Below are positions 23,209-33,363 of a DNA stretch of 64,000 nucleotides, piece after piece. The notes beneath the pieces were generated by a model. It was not told where the DNA came from. It did no database searches and saw nothing but the letters and a program-made list of their open reading frames with translations. Each line of letters starts with the position of its first letter. Positions within the stretch are counted from its first letter, which is position 1. Both the position numbers and the translations under genes were made by a program. Source of the DNA: Strobilurus pachycystidiatus (taxonomy: Eukaryota; Basidiomycota; Agaricomycetes; Agaricales; Physalacriaceae). The DNA lies in NCBI GenBank assembly GCA_019915135.1, contig JAHLMK010000019.1, forward strand, positions 806,001 through 870,000, read 5' to 3'.

Positions 23209-24876
23209 ATGAGTGGCGCGTACGTGTGACAATTTCTCATAGAATCCTTTGCTTGTAGCTAATCATACCTGACCGACAGCTCTTGCCCATTCTGTGCCCA
23301 AGGCCTTTCCGAGCCACAATTGGACTTTGACTATTTGGCCTTGTCGGATGCTCGCGTCGAGGAGCTCTTGGCGAGTAACGAAGCTGCTCATCCGGAAGAG
23401 GCCTTATCTTTGGAACGCTTAGCTGCCACTACCTCCTCTACTCTGCAGGAGATAGACGCGAAAGTGGCTGAATTGCAGACAGCCCTCGACGCGCTCAAAG
23501 TCACTCGCGAGAAGGTCGAATCCCACCTCCGGACCGCTAAAATCATTCTTCATCCACTGCGAACTATGCCCAAGGAGATACTCCGCGAAATATTTCTGTG
23601 GGCCGTCGAACCCGTGTGCGATACCGAGTCGGTCTTCTTTATTTTGGATTCTTTGGACCCCAAAGACCCGTCGTGGACCATTTCACAGGCTTGCAGGCGA
23701 TGGAGAGGAGTCGCACTCTCCTTCCCCGAATTCTGGTCCTACGTCCGCTTGCGGTTTGACTGGTACGACAAGATCCCAACGCGCAGGTTGCTTTACAGGC
23801 TTGGACTATTTTTGGAGAGATCACAGGAGTACGACTTGTCTGTCGTCTTCGACGGTCGGGGTGTAAACGAGATTTCTGCAATGCCCATCCTCGAGCTTAG
23901 CATGCGGCGATGGAGTCAGGTGTATTTGGATGTCCCGCTATCTGTCATTGAGTACATGAAAGGGAACATCTTCCCTCGTCTAGAGAGCCTGGACATCCCA
24001 AGGTACCTGTCCGACCTTGACTCCGACCTACCCAAGTCACTCTATAACACTTTCGAGTTGGCACCCAGCCTGCACAGACTCGATGTTTCCCATGATTCCA
24101 CCTGCCGACTTCCCCTTCCCTGGTCCCAGATCACCAGCTACACGTTCAATCCGTCTGATTTTGATGAAATCGAAGTTCTGCGCTGGATGGATTTCCTAGA
24201 GATTCTGGTCATCGACTTCCATCACTTCGACTTCGACGGCGGAGGTGATTCTGATCGGCTTGCATCGGTTACATTGCCACTCCTCACGTCCTTGACAACG
24301 CTGCGTCAATTCGCTGACATTAGCCCGTTGCTAGACCTTCTTCATATGCCACAGCTGTCTCATCTGAAATGGCAAACGGGGTCAGATTCACCCTTATCAC
24401 CTTTCCCAACCTCGCAGCCCATCATCGAGAACTTGTACTCTTTGGATCTACACATTTCATGCATGACGATACCTCTCATCGATGACATGCTCGCGTCTTT
24501 TCGACTTGCGAAGAAGCTCGAAACGTTGCATGTCGCGATGGACACCAACTGTCTCGCCGACGCCTTTGTGCAGATGACAGTCGATGGCCAGGAGGAGCCC
24601 CTTTTGCCCTCCCTTCGTGTCCTTTGCCTCGAGGAGAAGCTCTCTCTTTTCGTCGACAATCGAAGCGTCAGTGCGCGGGGACAGGCCCTTCTCAGACCCG
24701 ACAACACTGACAGTTTTCTGAGCATGCTGGAATCACGTTGCTCCGTTGGCAGCGCGTCAGCCGTATGTGCTCAATTGGAGGAACTGCACATCTCCCACAC
24801 CCTGTCCGATGTGCTCGATGGGGAACGGTGGGATCGTGTCCGGAAAACGATCAAGGTCGTGCACTTTCCCTCTTGA
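23209..24876 (+). CDS. F-box-like domain protein with leucine-rich tail, array copy 4
   Basis: Exon 1 is 11 nt (23209..23219) and exon 2 is 23280..24876, giving 535 residues. Here the intron contains stops and is not in frame, which confirms that the same first intron exists in all copies. The N-terminus reads MSGASCPFCAQGLSE, keeping both cysteines. A coiled coil (LQEIDAKVAELQTALDALKV), the F-box-like segment (LRTMPKEILREIFLWAVEP) and leucine-rich repeats follow, ending SDVLDGERWDRVRKTIKVVH. It is the most divergent intact copy in the tail (for example an added DFDGGGDSD loop), suggesting an older duplication or faster divergence in the presumed substrate-binding part. Confidence 0.9.
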
Positions 24877-24909
24877 TTATTCTGGTTAATATGTAGCCCT
24901 TGGTGATAT

Positions 24910-24953
24910 GTATTTCAACCGAATCACATACGTATTTCAATCGAATCACACAC
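24910..24953 (+). repeat. two-unit 22-nt direct repeat
   Basis: Two adjacent 22-nt units beginning GTATTTCAAYCGAATCACAY differ at only two positions. They lie just downstream of F-box copy 4, in its presumed 3' untranslated region. No function is evident. Confidence 0.7.
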
Positions 24954-25177
24954 GTCGTCTTTTGAGGTTTCGCACAATGTACCATGATGATAGCGGTATG
25001 ACCCCAATCGCTTGTCCCCTTCTTTGGCCACCGAGCTACACGCTTCATCTCTCATTTGATTCCCTACAGCTAGAGGCCTTGCAACATTCGACACCGAACG
25101 ACTCGTATTCATAATGGTACAAAAAGCTCTTTCTTTTCCCTAGTCTGAATTTCAATTAAGCTGCTGCTGTTTCTGTT

Positions 25178-25994
25178 TCAAGCACGTCCTGAAAATAATG
25201 AGAATCATTCGGGACGGACGTAAGTAAAACATACCAATGACACCACAAGCCGCGCGCGCCCCAGAGTTTCCATTGGCTAACGAGCCGGCATCTCCGACCT
25301 TGCCCAAATCGTCGGTACCGGCGTGGATGACGAGAGCGCGCCTATGTCGTAGTTCATGTTAGGGACCAAAAGTGCGGAGCACAAGACTGGTCAATCACCC
25401 AAGAATGTCGGTCTCACGGTCAGCCCACAAGGACATATGATAGTCCTTCACTTCGTACTTGGCATATCCATTCGCATCCGACCTCAAGTTGCCCAAGTCG
25501 CCGACGTGTCTGACTTTGTCGTGCGGCGCACCGTGGGTCTTGTTGAAGGGATTGAAGTGCGCTCCGGCGGAGGTACACCCGTCTGTCAGATTGCCGAACT
25601 CGCTGTGAAGATGATGTGAGAATGTCATGCCACCTCAAGAGAAACAAAGCTCACTGGACGTGCCAGCCGCGGAGCGTATTGGGATCCAGACCTTGGATGT
25701 CGGCCGTGATGCAGAGCGGGGCATCGGGGCCGTCCTGCTTGAAGACGACAGAGCCTTTGACCGTGGAGTTTCCGCTAACGTACACGACGGCCTGTACAAC
25801 AGTCAGAACAAGGTACGCGGAAGATGAACTCAATCACCTCGCGGGGCTTATGACAATCCTCTTTCTGGTCGTCCCTTCTGTGTATATTCAGGCGACTATA
25901 CAGGCAGATAGTAAGAATGACAGACGCACTGGAGAGCAGCTTGGACGAAGACGGCAACAGCGAGGACAGTGATAGTTGACAAGTTGAACCTCAT
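25178..25994 (-). CDS. extracellular Cu/Zn superoxide dismutase
   Basis: This enzyme dismutates superoxide to oxygen and hydrogen peroxide. Coding exons are about 25923..25994, 25655..25791, 25399..25602, 25235..25341 and 25178..25188, giving roughly 176 residues. Copper and zinc ligands are all visible: [29 protein letters not shown] and LVIHAGTDD. The active-site Arg and disulfide Cys lie in [12 protein letters not shown], pairing with the Cys of [10 protein letters not shown]. An N-terminal hydrophobic leader ([19 protein letters not shown]) indicates secretion, unlike cytosolic Sod1. The join between exons 1 and 2 is the one uncertain point: a gtctgt donor keeps the frame, but an alternative gtgcgt donor with a more upstream acceptor would add about 12 residues. 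Confidence 0.92.
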
Positions 25995-26669
25995 CTCGAG
26001 GAAAGCCAAGAATCGGGAATGAGGCATAATGGCTGTAGATACTTGACTTTATATTCGAAGATGGAGGCGCTATTACCTAAAGGCCACGCCAGTTGAGCAG
26101 ATGTGTTGCCCTAGCAGAATCTGTCAATGCAGAGTCGCTTCCGAATGAGCCAGCCGGTAAGACATGGCCCTCGAGGGACTGTGTGATGCCACTGCAAGGC
26201 TATGAGCAGTATGTGATTTCAGAGCCACAGAGTCGATGAGCACCAAATACAAATCCTTTCGGGACCCCAGAGCAAGGAGGCGCCATTTAGTAGCGCATCG
26301 TTGGCATGACAGCTCATTGTAGGTGAAAGAAGGCCGTATACAGTGACCTGTCATGACCGAGTCTGCGCCGCTCGGTGGAGTGGAAACGACAAATGATGGA
26401 AGATTCGAAAGTCTGCATCGTTAGTGTCCTTAGTCGTCAGCAGTCGTCAGCTTAGCATGCGCTTGTAGCATGGCGCTGACCTACGGTCTCCGAGACATAC
26501 TTAATCGAAGGCCAGTCGCAAACGCTGAAGGAAGGGGAAATGCACAGATGCTCCATTGAAGAATCACAATCATCATCTGTGGCGGATGTGAGTAACAGAA
26601 GGCACCGAAATGGAGAAAGCAGAAGCTCACCACCATATAATTACACTCGTCCGCAACGCCAATGATACC
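25995..26669. other. intergenic stretch between SOD start and DUF202 3' end
   Basis: This contains the SOD promoter region and the 3' flank of the DUF202 gene. Only short frames occur, and no motif beyond AT-rich stretches is evident. Confidence 0.4.
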
Positions 26670-27462
26670 TCATGTCTTCACCTTGAATATCAGAACCAGT
26701 AAGCCTATCTCGACGGTAGCGACGACTCCTGCGACTGCGAGTACAATCCATCCCGCTGTGATGAACGGTCGTCCAAACACGCGAGTATTCTGTTGTCCGG
26801 CCGTGCTGATGACCCTCTTCTTCTTCCTCTTCTTGATTCTAGGACTGTTGGACCTTGTCCGAGTCGTCTTTGTGCGTTTAGAAGAGCTTCCCTCTCCTTC
26901 GGCCATGTCTGAGCTCAGACTCTTGTCTCTTCGACTGGTGCTTGCCCTTCCCTCTTCGCTACCCTCATCTTCTTCCTCCTCCTCCTCTTCGTCTTCCTCG
27001 TCATCATCTTCCAGCGCAGGCTCCGCTGGCGGGGAACTCGTGTTCTCAAGCTGATCAGCAAAGTCGTGGTTCGAGTGCCGCGAGCGAACCAATGCCAGAA
27101 CGAACAGCAAGCCCGAGAGGATGGCGAATAGCAGCCCGACTGAGAAGAAACAAGGCGAACGTAATTAGATACGCCAGATGACGTTCTAAGATGAACAGAA
27201 CACCAACTCTTATAGAACCGACGATCGAAGAGACGGAGGATGGTCAAAGAGTAGCCTAGATTCCCAAGCGCGGTGCGGCTGTAGGCACCGTGGAAGGTCC
27301 GCTGGCGTGCGCGAAATTCGACAAGTTCAGGGAGATCGGTGGCGACGTAGGATTCGCGACGGTGACCTCTGCGAAGTAGAGAGCGTCAATTAGCGGTATA
27401 CTGTGGCGGCGATTGGCTTGCCTGTAGGTATGCGGTCCCAGTCGACTTTGGGATCCGGTCAT
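26670..27462 (-). CDS. DUF202-family three-TM membrane protein with acidic loop
   Basis: Exons 27422..27462, 27208..27368 and 26670..27139 give 223 residues. The DUF202 core occupies roughly residues 25-90 (RARQRTFHGAYSRTALGNLG; the TM segment GLLFAILSGLLFVLALV). DUF202 is also the C-terminal membrane domain of vacuolar transporter chaperone (VTC) subunits and of bacterial YidH. A strongly acidic run (about 18 Glu/Asp) and a basic KKRKKKR stretch follow, then a third hydrophobic segment (ITAGWIVLAVAGVVATVEIG) near the C-terminus. The first intron starts with GC: the join ...TAC AG|gcaagc ... cgcag|A keeps the conserved frame, whereas no GT donor does. No SPX or polyphosphate polymerase domain is attached. 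A vacuolar or ER location is inferred from the family only. Confidence 0.85.
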
Positions 27463-28125
27463 GGTCGTTGATAATGAAGTTGCATTAATTCCGAATGAAC
27501 CTGGGAGCAATGGTTCGGAACAACCGGACCGAAAGCCGTAGTCGTTCCTCCTCCTCTCAGTCCATTATTTCTATCAGAGTAGAATGGGCTCCAGGGCAGG
27601 ATTCTAGCAGCCTCATGTTGAGGCTCGTAGCATCTGGCCAACTCGGGCCAGGCACTTTGTCCTTCTTCCAGGATCATCAGATCGACAAGAATGGTACTAT
27701 AAACTGACGAGGGGATTCAGATATGATTTTCAACGCGACAGCCGTCGTAGTAGCTGGAAACTCGACAGTTTTGACTTTTGCAATCTACCAGTAGACTGAG
27801 TTCCCAGCCAACAGCATATACAACGATCGACTGATAAGCTCGCAGTCTGATACCGCCATGACCTGATGCCAGCTCCTTCTCGAGCACATCAACGTCTCCA
27901 CCGATTCCCATGGTTCTGGAGGATCGTCACGGCAAGCGTTCGTAAGGGCTCAGGCCCGAAACCTCCAAAAGATCGCAGAACTTAACAGAGCAGTGGTCCG
28001 TATGATAGTAGGTCGTCCCTATTCCCAGTGCTCAATTCGAGGCAATCTGAAATCAACACTGGGAGAAAGACAGAAGCACACGCTTTCCGAAGCACAAGCA
28101 CCGAGAACGACTGAGTCTTCACTAA
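27463..28125. other. intergenic stretch
   Basis: This lies between the DUF202 start and the 3' end of the first coiled-coil gene. Only short random frames are present. Confidence 0.4.
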
Positions 28126-29636
28126 TCATGCGTACGGCCTGAGCTCGTAGGTAGGCAGTGACTCAGAGTCGGGCTGCAAACCGCCTTCAACACCGTTCCC
28201 AGACTGCAAAAGCACCATATCAAACACGCCTTGCCTATACATCTCCAGCTTCGTGCGAGACTCGTTGACGACGTCAGCAGCCTCTCTCAGGTCAGCGCTC
28301 GAGCGGTCCGCACGGTGTGTGGCGGAGGTCACTTCCGCTTCCAACTAGTAATCAAAGTAATTCTCAGTGACGGAAGGACTTGGCGCTGGTGAGAATAGGA
28401 AGCGCACCCTGCGACAGGCCGCGTCGACTTGAACGCCACAGGCCCTCACATCATCGTCAGAAGGCCCTAGGAATAACGTGTTGATGAAGAGCATCTCTAC
28501 TCCTAGTCTTCTGCCGGGGCCAATAACGGGTTAGGGATCGGATGATGAAAGATACTCGGAGCGGTACGTACTTTTGTGCTATCGGAACTTTGCCGATATC
28601 ACATACTTCAGGGGAAGCCTTTCGTGCTTCGAGGACAAGCGAACGGGCCTTGTCACCAAAGGCCTTGGCGGAGGTAAGGAAGTTTTGCTCCAATTGGTCG
28701 CTTGTCCTGACAAGAATAGTGTATGACGAGAAAAATTCAAGGTAATTGAGGTGTGGAATGCGCCATACAAAGTTTTTCCTGTGTTGGCTAGACGGGCTTT
28801 AAAGAATGGCTTGGAGGGGGATGAAGAGTCTACTTACCCCATGATTCTGTAAGCTCTACGGCCTTCTTGACTTGCCCTGAGCATTTCTGCATCTGGGCGT
28901 CCGCTTGGAGGAGAAGTTCTACCGCTTCATTGTCCGCGCGGGATTGCTTCAGTAGACGACGATATGTGGCGTCAGCAGACGTAATTTCGGATCGAAGTTC
29001 GACGTCTCTGGCGTCTGTGAACGTTCATTAACTTGACAAAGCTGAGAAGGAGAAGGGTACATGCCGTTGAGATCATTGAAGACGCTATCATACAGAAACC
29101 ACAGTTCACTCTTGAGAGCCTTGTGTTTGGCCATACTGTCTGCGAGTGTCTCTAGCTACAAAAGGTCTGACGAGAGCACATGTTGCAATACCAGCAAACT
29201 GACCTCAGCCTGTGCAACAGACAACGAGTTCTCCATCTCTTCCTCGTGTTGACGTGCAAGAATTCCGCGATTGAGCGCCTCGACATACTCTCTGAGCAGT
29301 TCATCGTCAGATAACGTTGGCACTCAGGTTCTCCCATGATGAGATCGTGCCTCACCTCTCCTCCTTATCCGCCGACTCCGTGTGCCCCGTCAGCCTATGC
29401 GCCAACCTCCTCGTCGTCGAGTGTCGCACATCCCTCGCCTTCTTCGTGGCCCCAGCGTACTTTCCCACAATCTCCTTCGTCTCGCGCAGTTCTCGTTCGA
29501 GGTCTTTGACACATTGACTTTGGTGGGCGAGTGCGTCTGGGACGTGCTGGAGATGGGCTATAGAGGCTTGGAGGGTCGTGTAAGAAGAGAGGGTGCGGGC
29601 GGAGATGGAAGGACGAGTGTATGTTGATGTGGTCAT
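28126..29636 (-). CDS. coiled-coil protein, inverted-pair copy 1
   Basis: This is a protein of about 370 residues assembled from eight exons by comparison with the inverted paralog at 31846. It starts at 29636 (MTTSTYTRPS), with Ser/Thr-rich residues up to ~20. Helical, charged coiled-coil segments follow: LKDLEREL-type helices near 45-60, the basic KKARDVRHSTTRRLAHRL run, NREILARQHEEEMENSLSVA, the AEI/ADATYRRLLKQSRADNEAV helix, and a last helix SSADLREAADVVNESRTKLE before the tail. Exon 5 is a 19-nt micro-exon (encoding roughly ANTGKTL) flanked by two canonical introns; ignoring it breaks the frame. No catalytic motif, TM segment or signal peptide is seen. The family is not recognised; similar proteins appear restricted to mushroom-forming fungi, an inference from composition only. 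Confidence 0.75.
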
Positions 29637-29676
29637 GGTGAGGAAGATGTGTGACAGCAATCATGAACGACTTGGA

Positions 29677-29715
29677 CATGTCGCCATCTGGATCATCCAG
29701 GTATAAATAGGCGAA
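29677..29715 (-). promoter_or_regulatory. conserved promoter block of coiled-coil copy 1 (TATA box plus palindrome)
   Basis: Read on the minus strand, a block of 38-39 bases lies 41-79 bases upstream of the start. It contains TTTATACC (TATA-like) followed by the interrupted palindrome CTGGAT-G-ATCCAG and GATGGCGACAT. It matches the block upstream of copy 2 (31756..31793) at all but one of 38 positions, while the sequence on either side differs between the two genes. Confidence 0.7.
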
Positions 29716-29951
29716 ATCATAGTCTGGTCGATAAGCGGGTCTTGTCTGCGATATAGAGTTTGATTATTCGGCGAGCTGCGTTAATTACCTGTTCATGAGA
29801 CATGCATTTTGCCGCGTGGACTGCCCAGGGTGTGTGGACGTGATCTTGGAGTACTGAAGGCGACCTCGAGGAGGAAAGATCAATTGGACCTCTCGAATGG
29901 GAGTTCAAAGAAACTGGTTAGTTGTGAAGTTACTGCATTAGATCCAGCCAT

Positions 29952-31296
29952 CTACAAACGCCTCACAACCCGTTTGCCGGATCGCTTCGGTTGTACAACA
30001 GCAGCCTTTGGCGGTGCACTATGCGTATTGGGAAACACAAACGCCTGAAAGTCGTGATACCCCTCAACCAAGCAGTCCTTCAAGGTCGTCAAGCTGAAAA
30101 AGAACGGCACGTCGCTGAGCTGGTCGAGCCCGAGCTTCTGCCTCAGGAAGCGGTTGCGCAGAATAGTGGACTGCGCGATCATGAGGAAGGTGGTGACGGA
30201 GGCGAATGTCGCGAGGCCCTAAATGAGAGGATGAGAGAAGGGAGATATGTAAGGCAAGTAAAGCTTACCGAGGTGACGCTTGCCATGTAGAATACGCCGC
30301 CCGTCATCAGCGGTGCGATGGCACTGGCGACGGTCATTCGGCTGAGGAACTTGCTTCCTTTGGCGGCCATGGGATTTTCGGCTGTACTGAGCTGTGGTTC
30401 GACGCGGTCAGCAAAGTCATACACACGAATCGGTAACACTCACTCGTATCGACACGAACATCATGGCGCCAAACGCCGCGCACATCACCGGCGGTGTCGG
30501 GGCAGTCATATCGGGCAGCAGCCAGAGCCCACTGTACGCCGCCACCTGCGGTACGTTCCAGATGATCCGCGCCAGGCCATAGAACGTCCCGAAGGACCAC
30601 ACAAACGGCACGACGCCCGATATCAGCGCTTTCGGTATGCTGTACCCAACCTCCTTGGTCATCTCCCTGAACCGCGAGGCCTCCTTCTGCCTCAGGATGA
30701 CATCGTGGCGCGCCGAGGCCGCGGAGATCTTTGCGCGCTGGCGCTGGAAGTCGTCTTGGTGGCGCTTGCCGATGGCGCCCTGCTGGAGGGCGACGATGGC
30801 AAAGGGGACGACGAGGAGCCGGCCGATGGCGGCGCTGGCGACGATGGTCCAGAACCAGGGGAGGCCGACGGAGATGTGGATGAATTGGATGATGTAGCGG
30901 AACATGGCGGCGGGTGTCCAGCCCATGAGGTCTATGGCGGCGAGGTCGCCGTATTGAAGTGGAAGAAGAGCATTGAAGGTGGCGTCGGGTGGTATTATGG
31001 ATACGTCTGGAGGTATAGCAGACACATCGGGGACGGCGGAGGAGGAGAGGCCGTCCGCAGAACATACCGCGTCCTCTGTTGGTTTTGCTGCTGCTGCTGC
31101 TGCGGTGTTTTCTTCAGGCGTCGGGGCGGCAGAAGCGCGCGGCGTAGAAGAGAATGGACGCGTTAAAAGGAGTGACCGAACGGCTTGACTTGTTGTCGGC
31201 GTCGCGGTCCTACATGGCTGGCGTGACTCGTTGGATTATGACGCGCCACACAGAGCACTGCATACCTGTCTCAAAGCGCACTGTCGGCTGTTGCAT
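29952..31296 (-). CDS. Oxa1/YidC-family mitochondrial inner-membrane insertase
   Basis: The protein inserts mitochondrially made and some imported proteins into the inner membrane. The core exon ends at 30444; exons 30269..30391 and 29952..30218 complete the C-terminus. The conserved core runs from GWTPAAMFRYIIQFIHIS through GLPWFWTIVASAAIGRLLV, the charged helical hairpin (KRHQDDFQRQRAKI, RHDVILRQKEASRF), two further TM segments near LISGVVPFVWSFGTFYGLA and LLPDMTAPTPP, and a basic matrix tail ending GKRVVRRL. An N-terminal Ser/Arg-rich presequence with RPFSSTPR (a plausible cleavage site) and a run of six Ala is present, but the first exon is uncertain. I place it tentatively at 31296 (MQQPT) with a gtgcgc donor. 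Oxa1 fits better than Cox18 by the long core, but this is not decisive. Confidence 0.85.
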
Positions 31297-31755
31297 CTTG
31301 AGCTGAATTCAGCCAGATCTGGGGCGCGACTCACCTTAACGAATACAGCCGAACATGGCTGGCATTCGTGCAAGCCTGGGTACTGCACCTGCTTCAATAA
31401 AAGCCGACAGTCAATGCAGCAGCGGCGCACCTTCGTCGACCAAGACGTCCGGATATCCGCAGCAGACTCTGCATTTTTGCGCCGAGCGCGCTGGTGGTGG
31501 CACAGAAGGAAAAAATGAACTGCCCCGGGTAAAACGCCCGGACATGCATTCGTCTCCCGACACCAATTTGAACTACAGTAAGAAACACACCGAACTTTTG
31601 ACTTTCATTTCAACTTCCAACTTTCCAGCTTTCCATCTTTCTCGGACGTCCGACCGACGCTGTACATGTACACTTTCAAAGGAAGTTGCATTCTAATGTC
31701 TGGCTGAGACTTGTGACCCTTCCCCCTCCAAGATCCGTCGGTCCTGACAGGTGAA

Positions 31756-31793
31756 TTCGCCTAATTATACCTGGATGATCCAGATGGCGACAT
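31756..31793 (+). promoter_or_regulatory. conserved promoter block of coiled-coil copy 2 (TATA-like plus palindrome)
   Basis: This 38-base block lies 53-90 bases upstream of the start at 31846. It contains ATTATACC, the interrupted palindrome CTGGAT-G-ATCCAG and GATGGCGACAT. It differs from the copy 1 block at a single position (in the TATA-like element), whereas the flanks have diverged. A core promoter plus binding site for a common regulator is the simplest reading. Confidence 0.7.
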
Positions 31794-31845
31794 AGCGTCC
31801 ACACAAAAAGGATGGTTGTCATTACTCATCTTCCTCGAACCTGGC

Positions 31846-33363
31846 ATGACTCCATCCTCATCATCGACATCCTACGCTTCTCCTTCCTTCTCCGCCCACG
31901 TCCTCTCTTCCTACACGACCCTCCAAGCCTCTATAGCCCAGCTTCAGCACGTCCCAGATTTACTCGCTCCCCAAACTGGACGTGTAAAGGATCTTGAACG
32001 AGAACTGCTCGAGACGAAGGAGAATGTCGGGAAGTACGCTGGGGCGACGAAGAAGGCGAGGGAGATGCGGAACTCGACGACGAGGAGGCTGGCGCATAGG
32101 CTGACGGGGCGGACGGAGTTGGCGGATAAGGAGGAGAGGTGCGGCGCAATTTCATGCATGGGCCCGGGAGAACCTCGGTTATCTGACGATGAAGTCCTTA
32201 GAGAGTACGTCGAAGCGCTCAATCGCGAGATGCTTGCACGTCAACACGAGGAAGAGACGGAGAACTCGTTGTCTGTGGCACAAGCTGAGGTCAGTTCGTT
32301 AGTAACTTCACATGCTTTCTCATCAGACCTTTTGTATGTAGCTAGAAAGACTCTCAGAAAATATGGTCAAACATAAAGCTCTCAAGAGTGAACTGTGGCA
32401 CCTCTATGATAGCGTCTTTGATGAATTTGACGGCATGTACCCTCCCTTCTAAACTCTATCAAGTCGATGTTCATTCACAGCAGTCAGAGACGTCGAACTC
32501 CAAGCCGAAATCACGTCTGCTGACGCTGCATATTGTCGTCTCCTGAGACAATCCCGCGCGGACAACGAAGCGGTAGAACTCCTCCTCCAAGCGGACGCAC
32601 AGATGAAGAAATGCGCAGAACAAGTGAGGAAAGCCGTCGAGCTTACACAATGGTGTGAGTATAGACTCTTCATCGCCCTTCTAACCATCGTTTAAACTTG
32701 AAGCTCGTCTAGCCACCAGAGGGAACATCATGTACGGCGCATTCCACACCTTGATTTTTTCCGTCACACAACGTTCTCGTCAGGACAAACGACGAAGTGA
32801 AGCGAGCCCACCTCAACTCCGCCAAAACCTTCGGTGACAAAACCCATTCGCTTGTCCTCGAAGCACGGAAGGCCTCTCCTGAAGTAAGCGATATAGGCGA
32901 AGTTCCGATAGCACAAGGGTACGTCCAGATCCGAGTTCTCATCACCCAATCCCTAACCCCTGGCAGAAAACTCCGAGTGGAGATGTTCTTCATACAGCCG
33001 ATATACCAGGGGCCTTCTGACGATGCTGTGAGGGCCTGTGGCGTGCAAGTCGACGCGGCATGTCTAAGGGTGCGCCACAAGCGTCCTTCACTTTCATTCG
33101 TCGCTGAAAGTTTCCATGGGCAGCTGGAAAGGGAGGTTCTAGCCGCCACACAGCGTGCGGAACGCTCGAGCGCTGACCGTAAAGAGGCTGCTGAGGTCGT
33201 GAACGAGTCTCGCACGAAGCTGGAAATGTATAGGCAAGGTGTGTTTGATATGGTGCTTTTGCAGTCTGCCAGTGGGCGCGGTGGTGAACTTGAAGGTGGT
33301 TTCCATTCCGACGCTGAGGCTCTGCCTACCTACGACTCGGAGGAGCAGAGGATGCACTCATAG
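31846..33363 (+). CDS. coiled-coil protein, inverted-pair copy 2
   Basis: Eight exons (31846..32138, 32202..32289, 32342..32436, 32488..32654, 32713..32731, 32784..32918, 32967..33069, 33124..33363) total 1140 nt and 379 residues. All introns are GT-AG at the same positions as in copy 1. Features run in parallel with copy 1: a Ser-rich N-terminus (MTPSSSSTSYASPSFSAHVL), helices around RVKDLERELLETKENV, the basic AREMRNSTTRRLAHRLTGR stretch, REMLARQHEEETENSLSVAQ, RLLRQSRADNEAVELLLQA, and a C-terminal helix RSSADRKEAAEVVNESRTKL. No TM segment, signal or enzymatic motif is seen. The start at 31846 is chosen because it aligns with the only suitable Met of copy 1; an upstream in-frame Met at 31816 is not conserved. 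Confidence 0.78.

Noticed and set aside
30334..31065. 243-codon frame opposite in phase to OXA1
   Set aside because: Same strand as OXA1 but shifted; His/Arg/Pro-rich product is a shadow of the GC-rich OXA1 exon.
32401..32460. GC-AG intron (G|GCATGT) in the coiled-coil genes
   Set aside because: A canonical GTACCC donor two bases later with a CAG acceptor restores the same frame in both paralogs.
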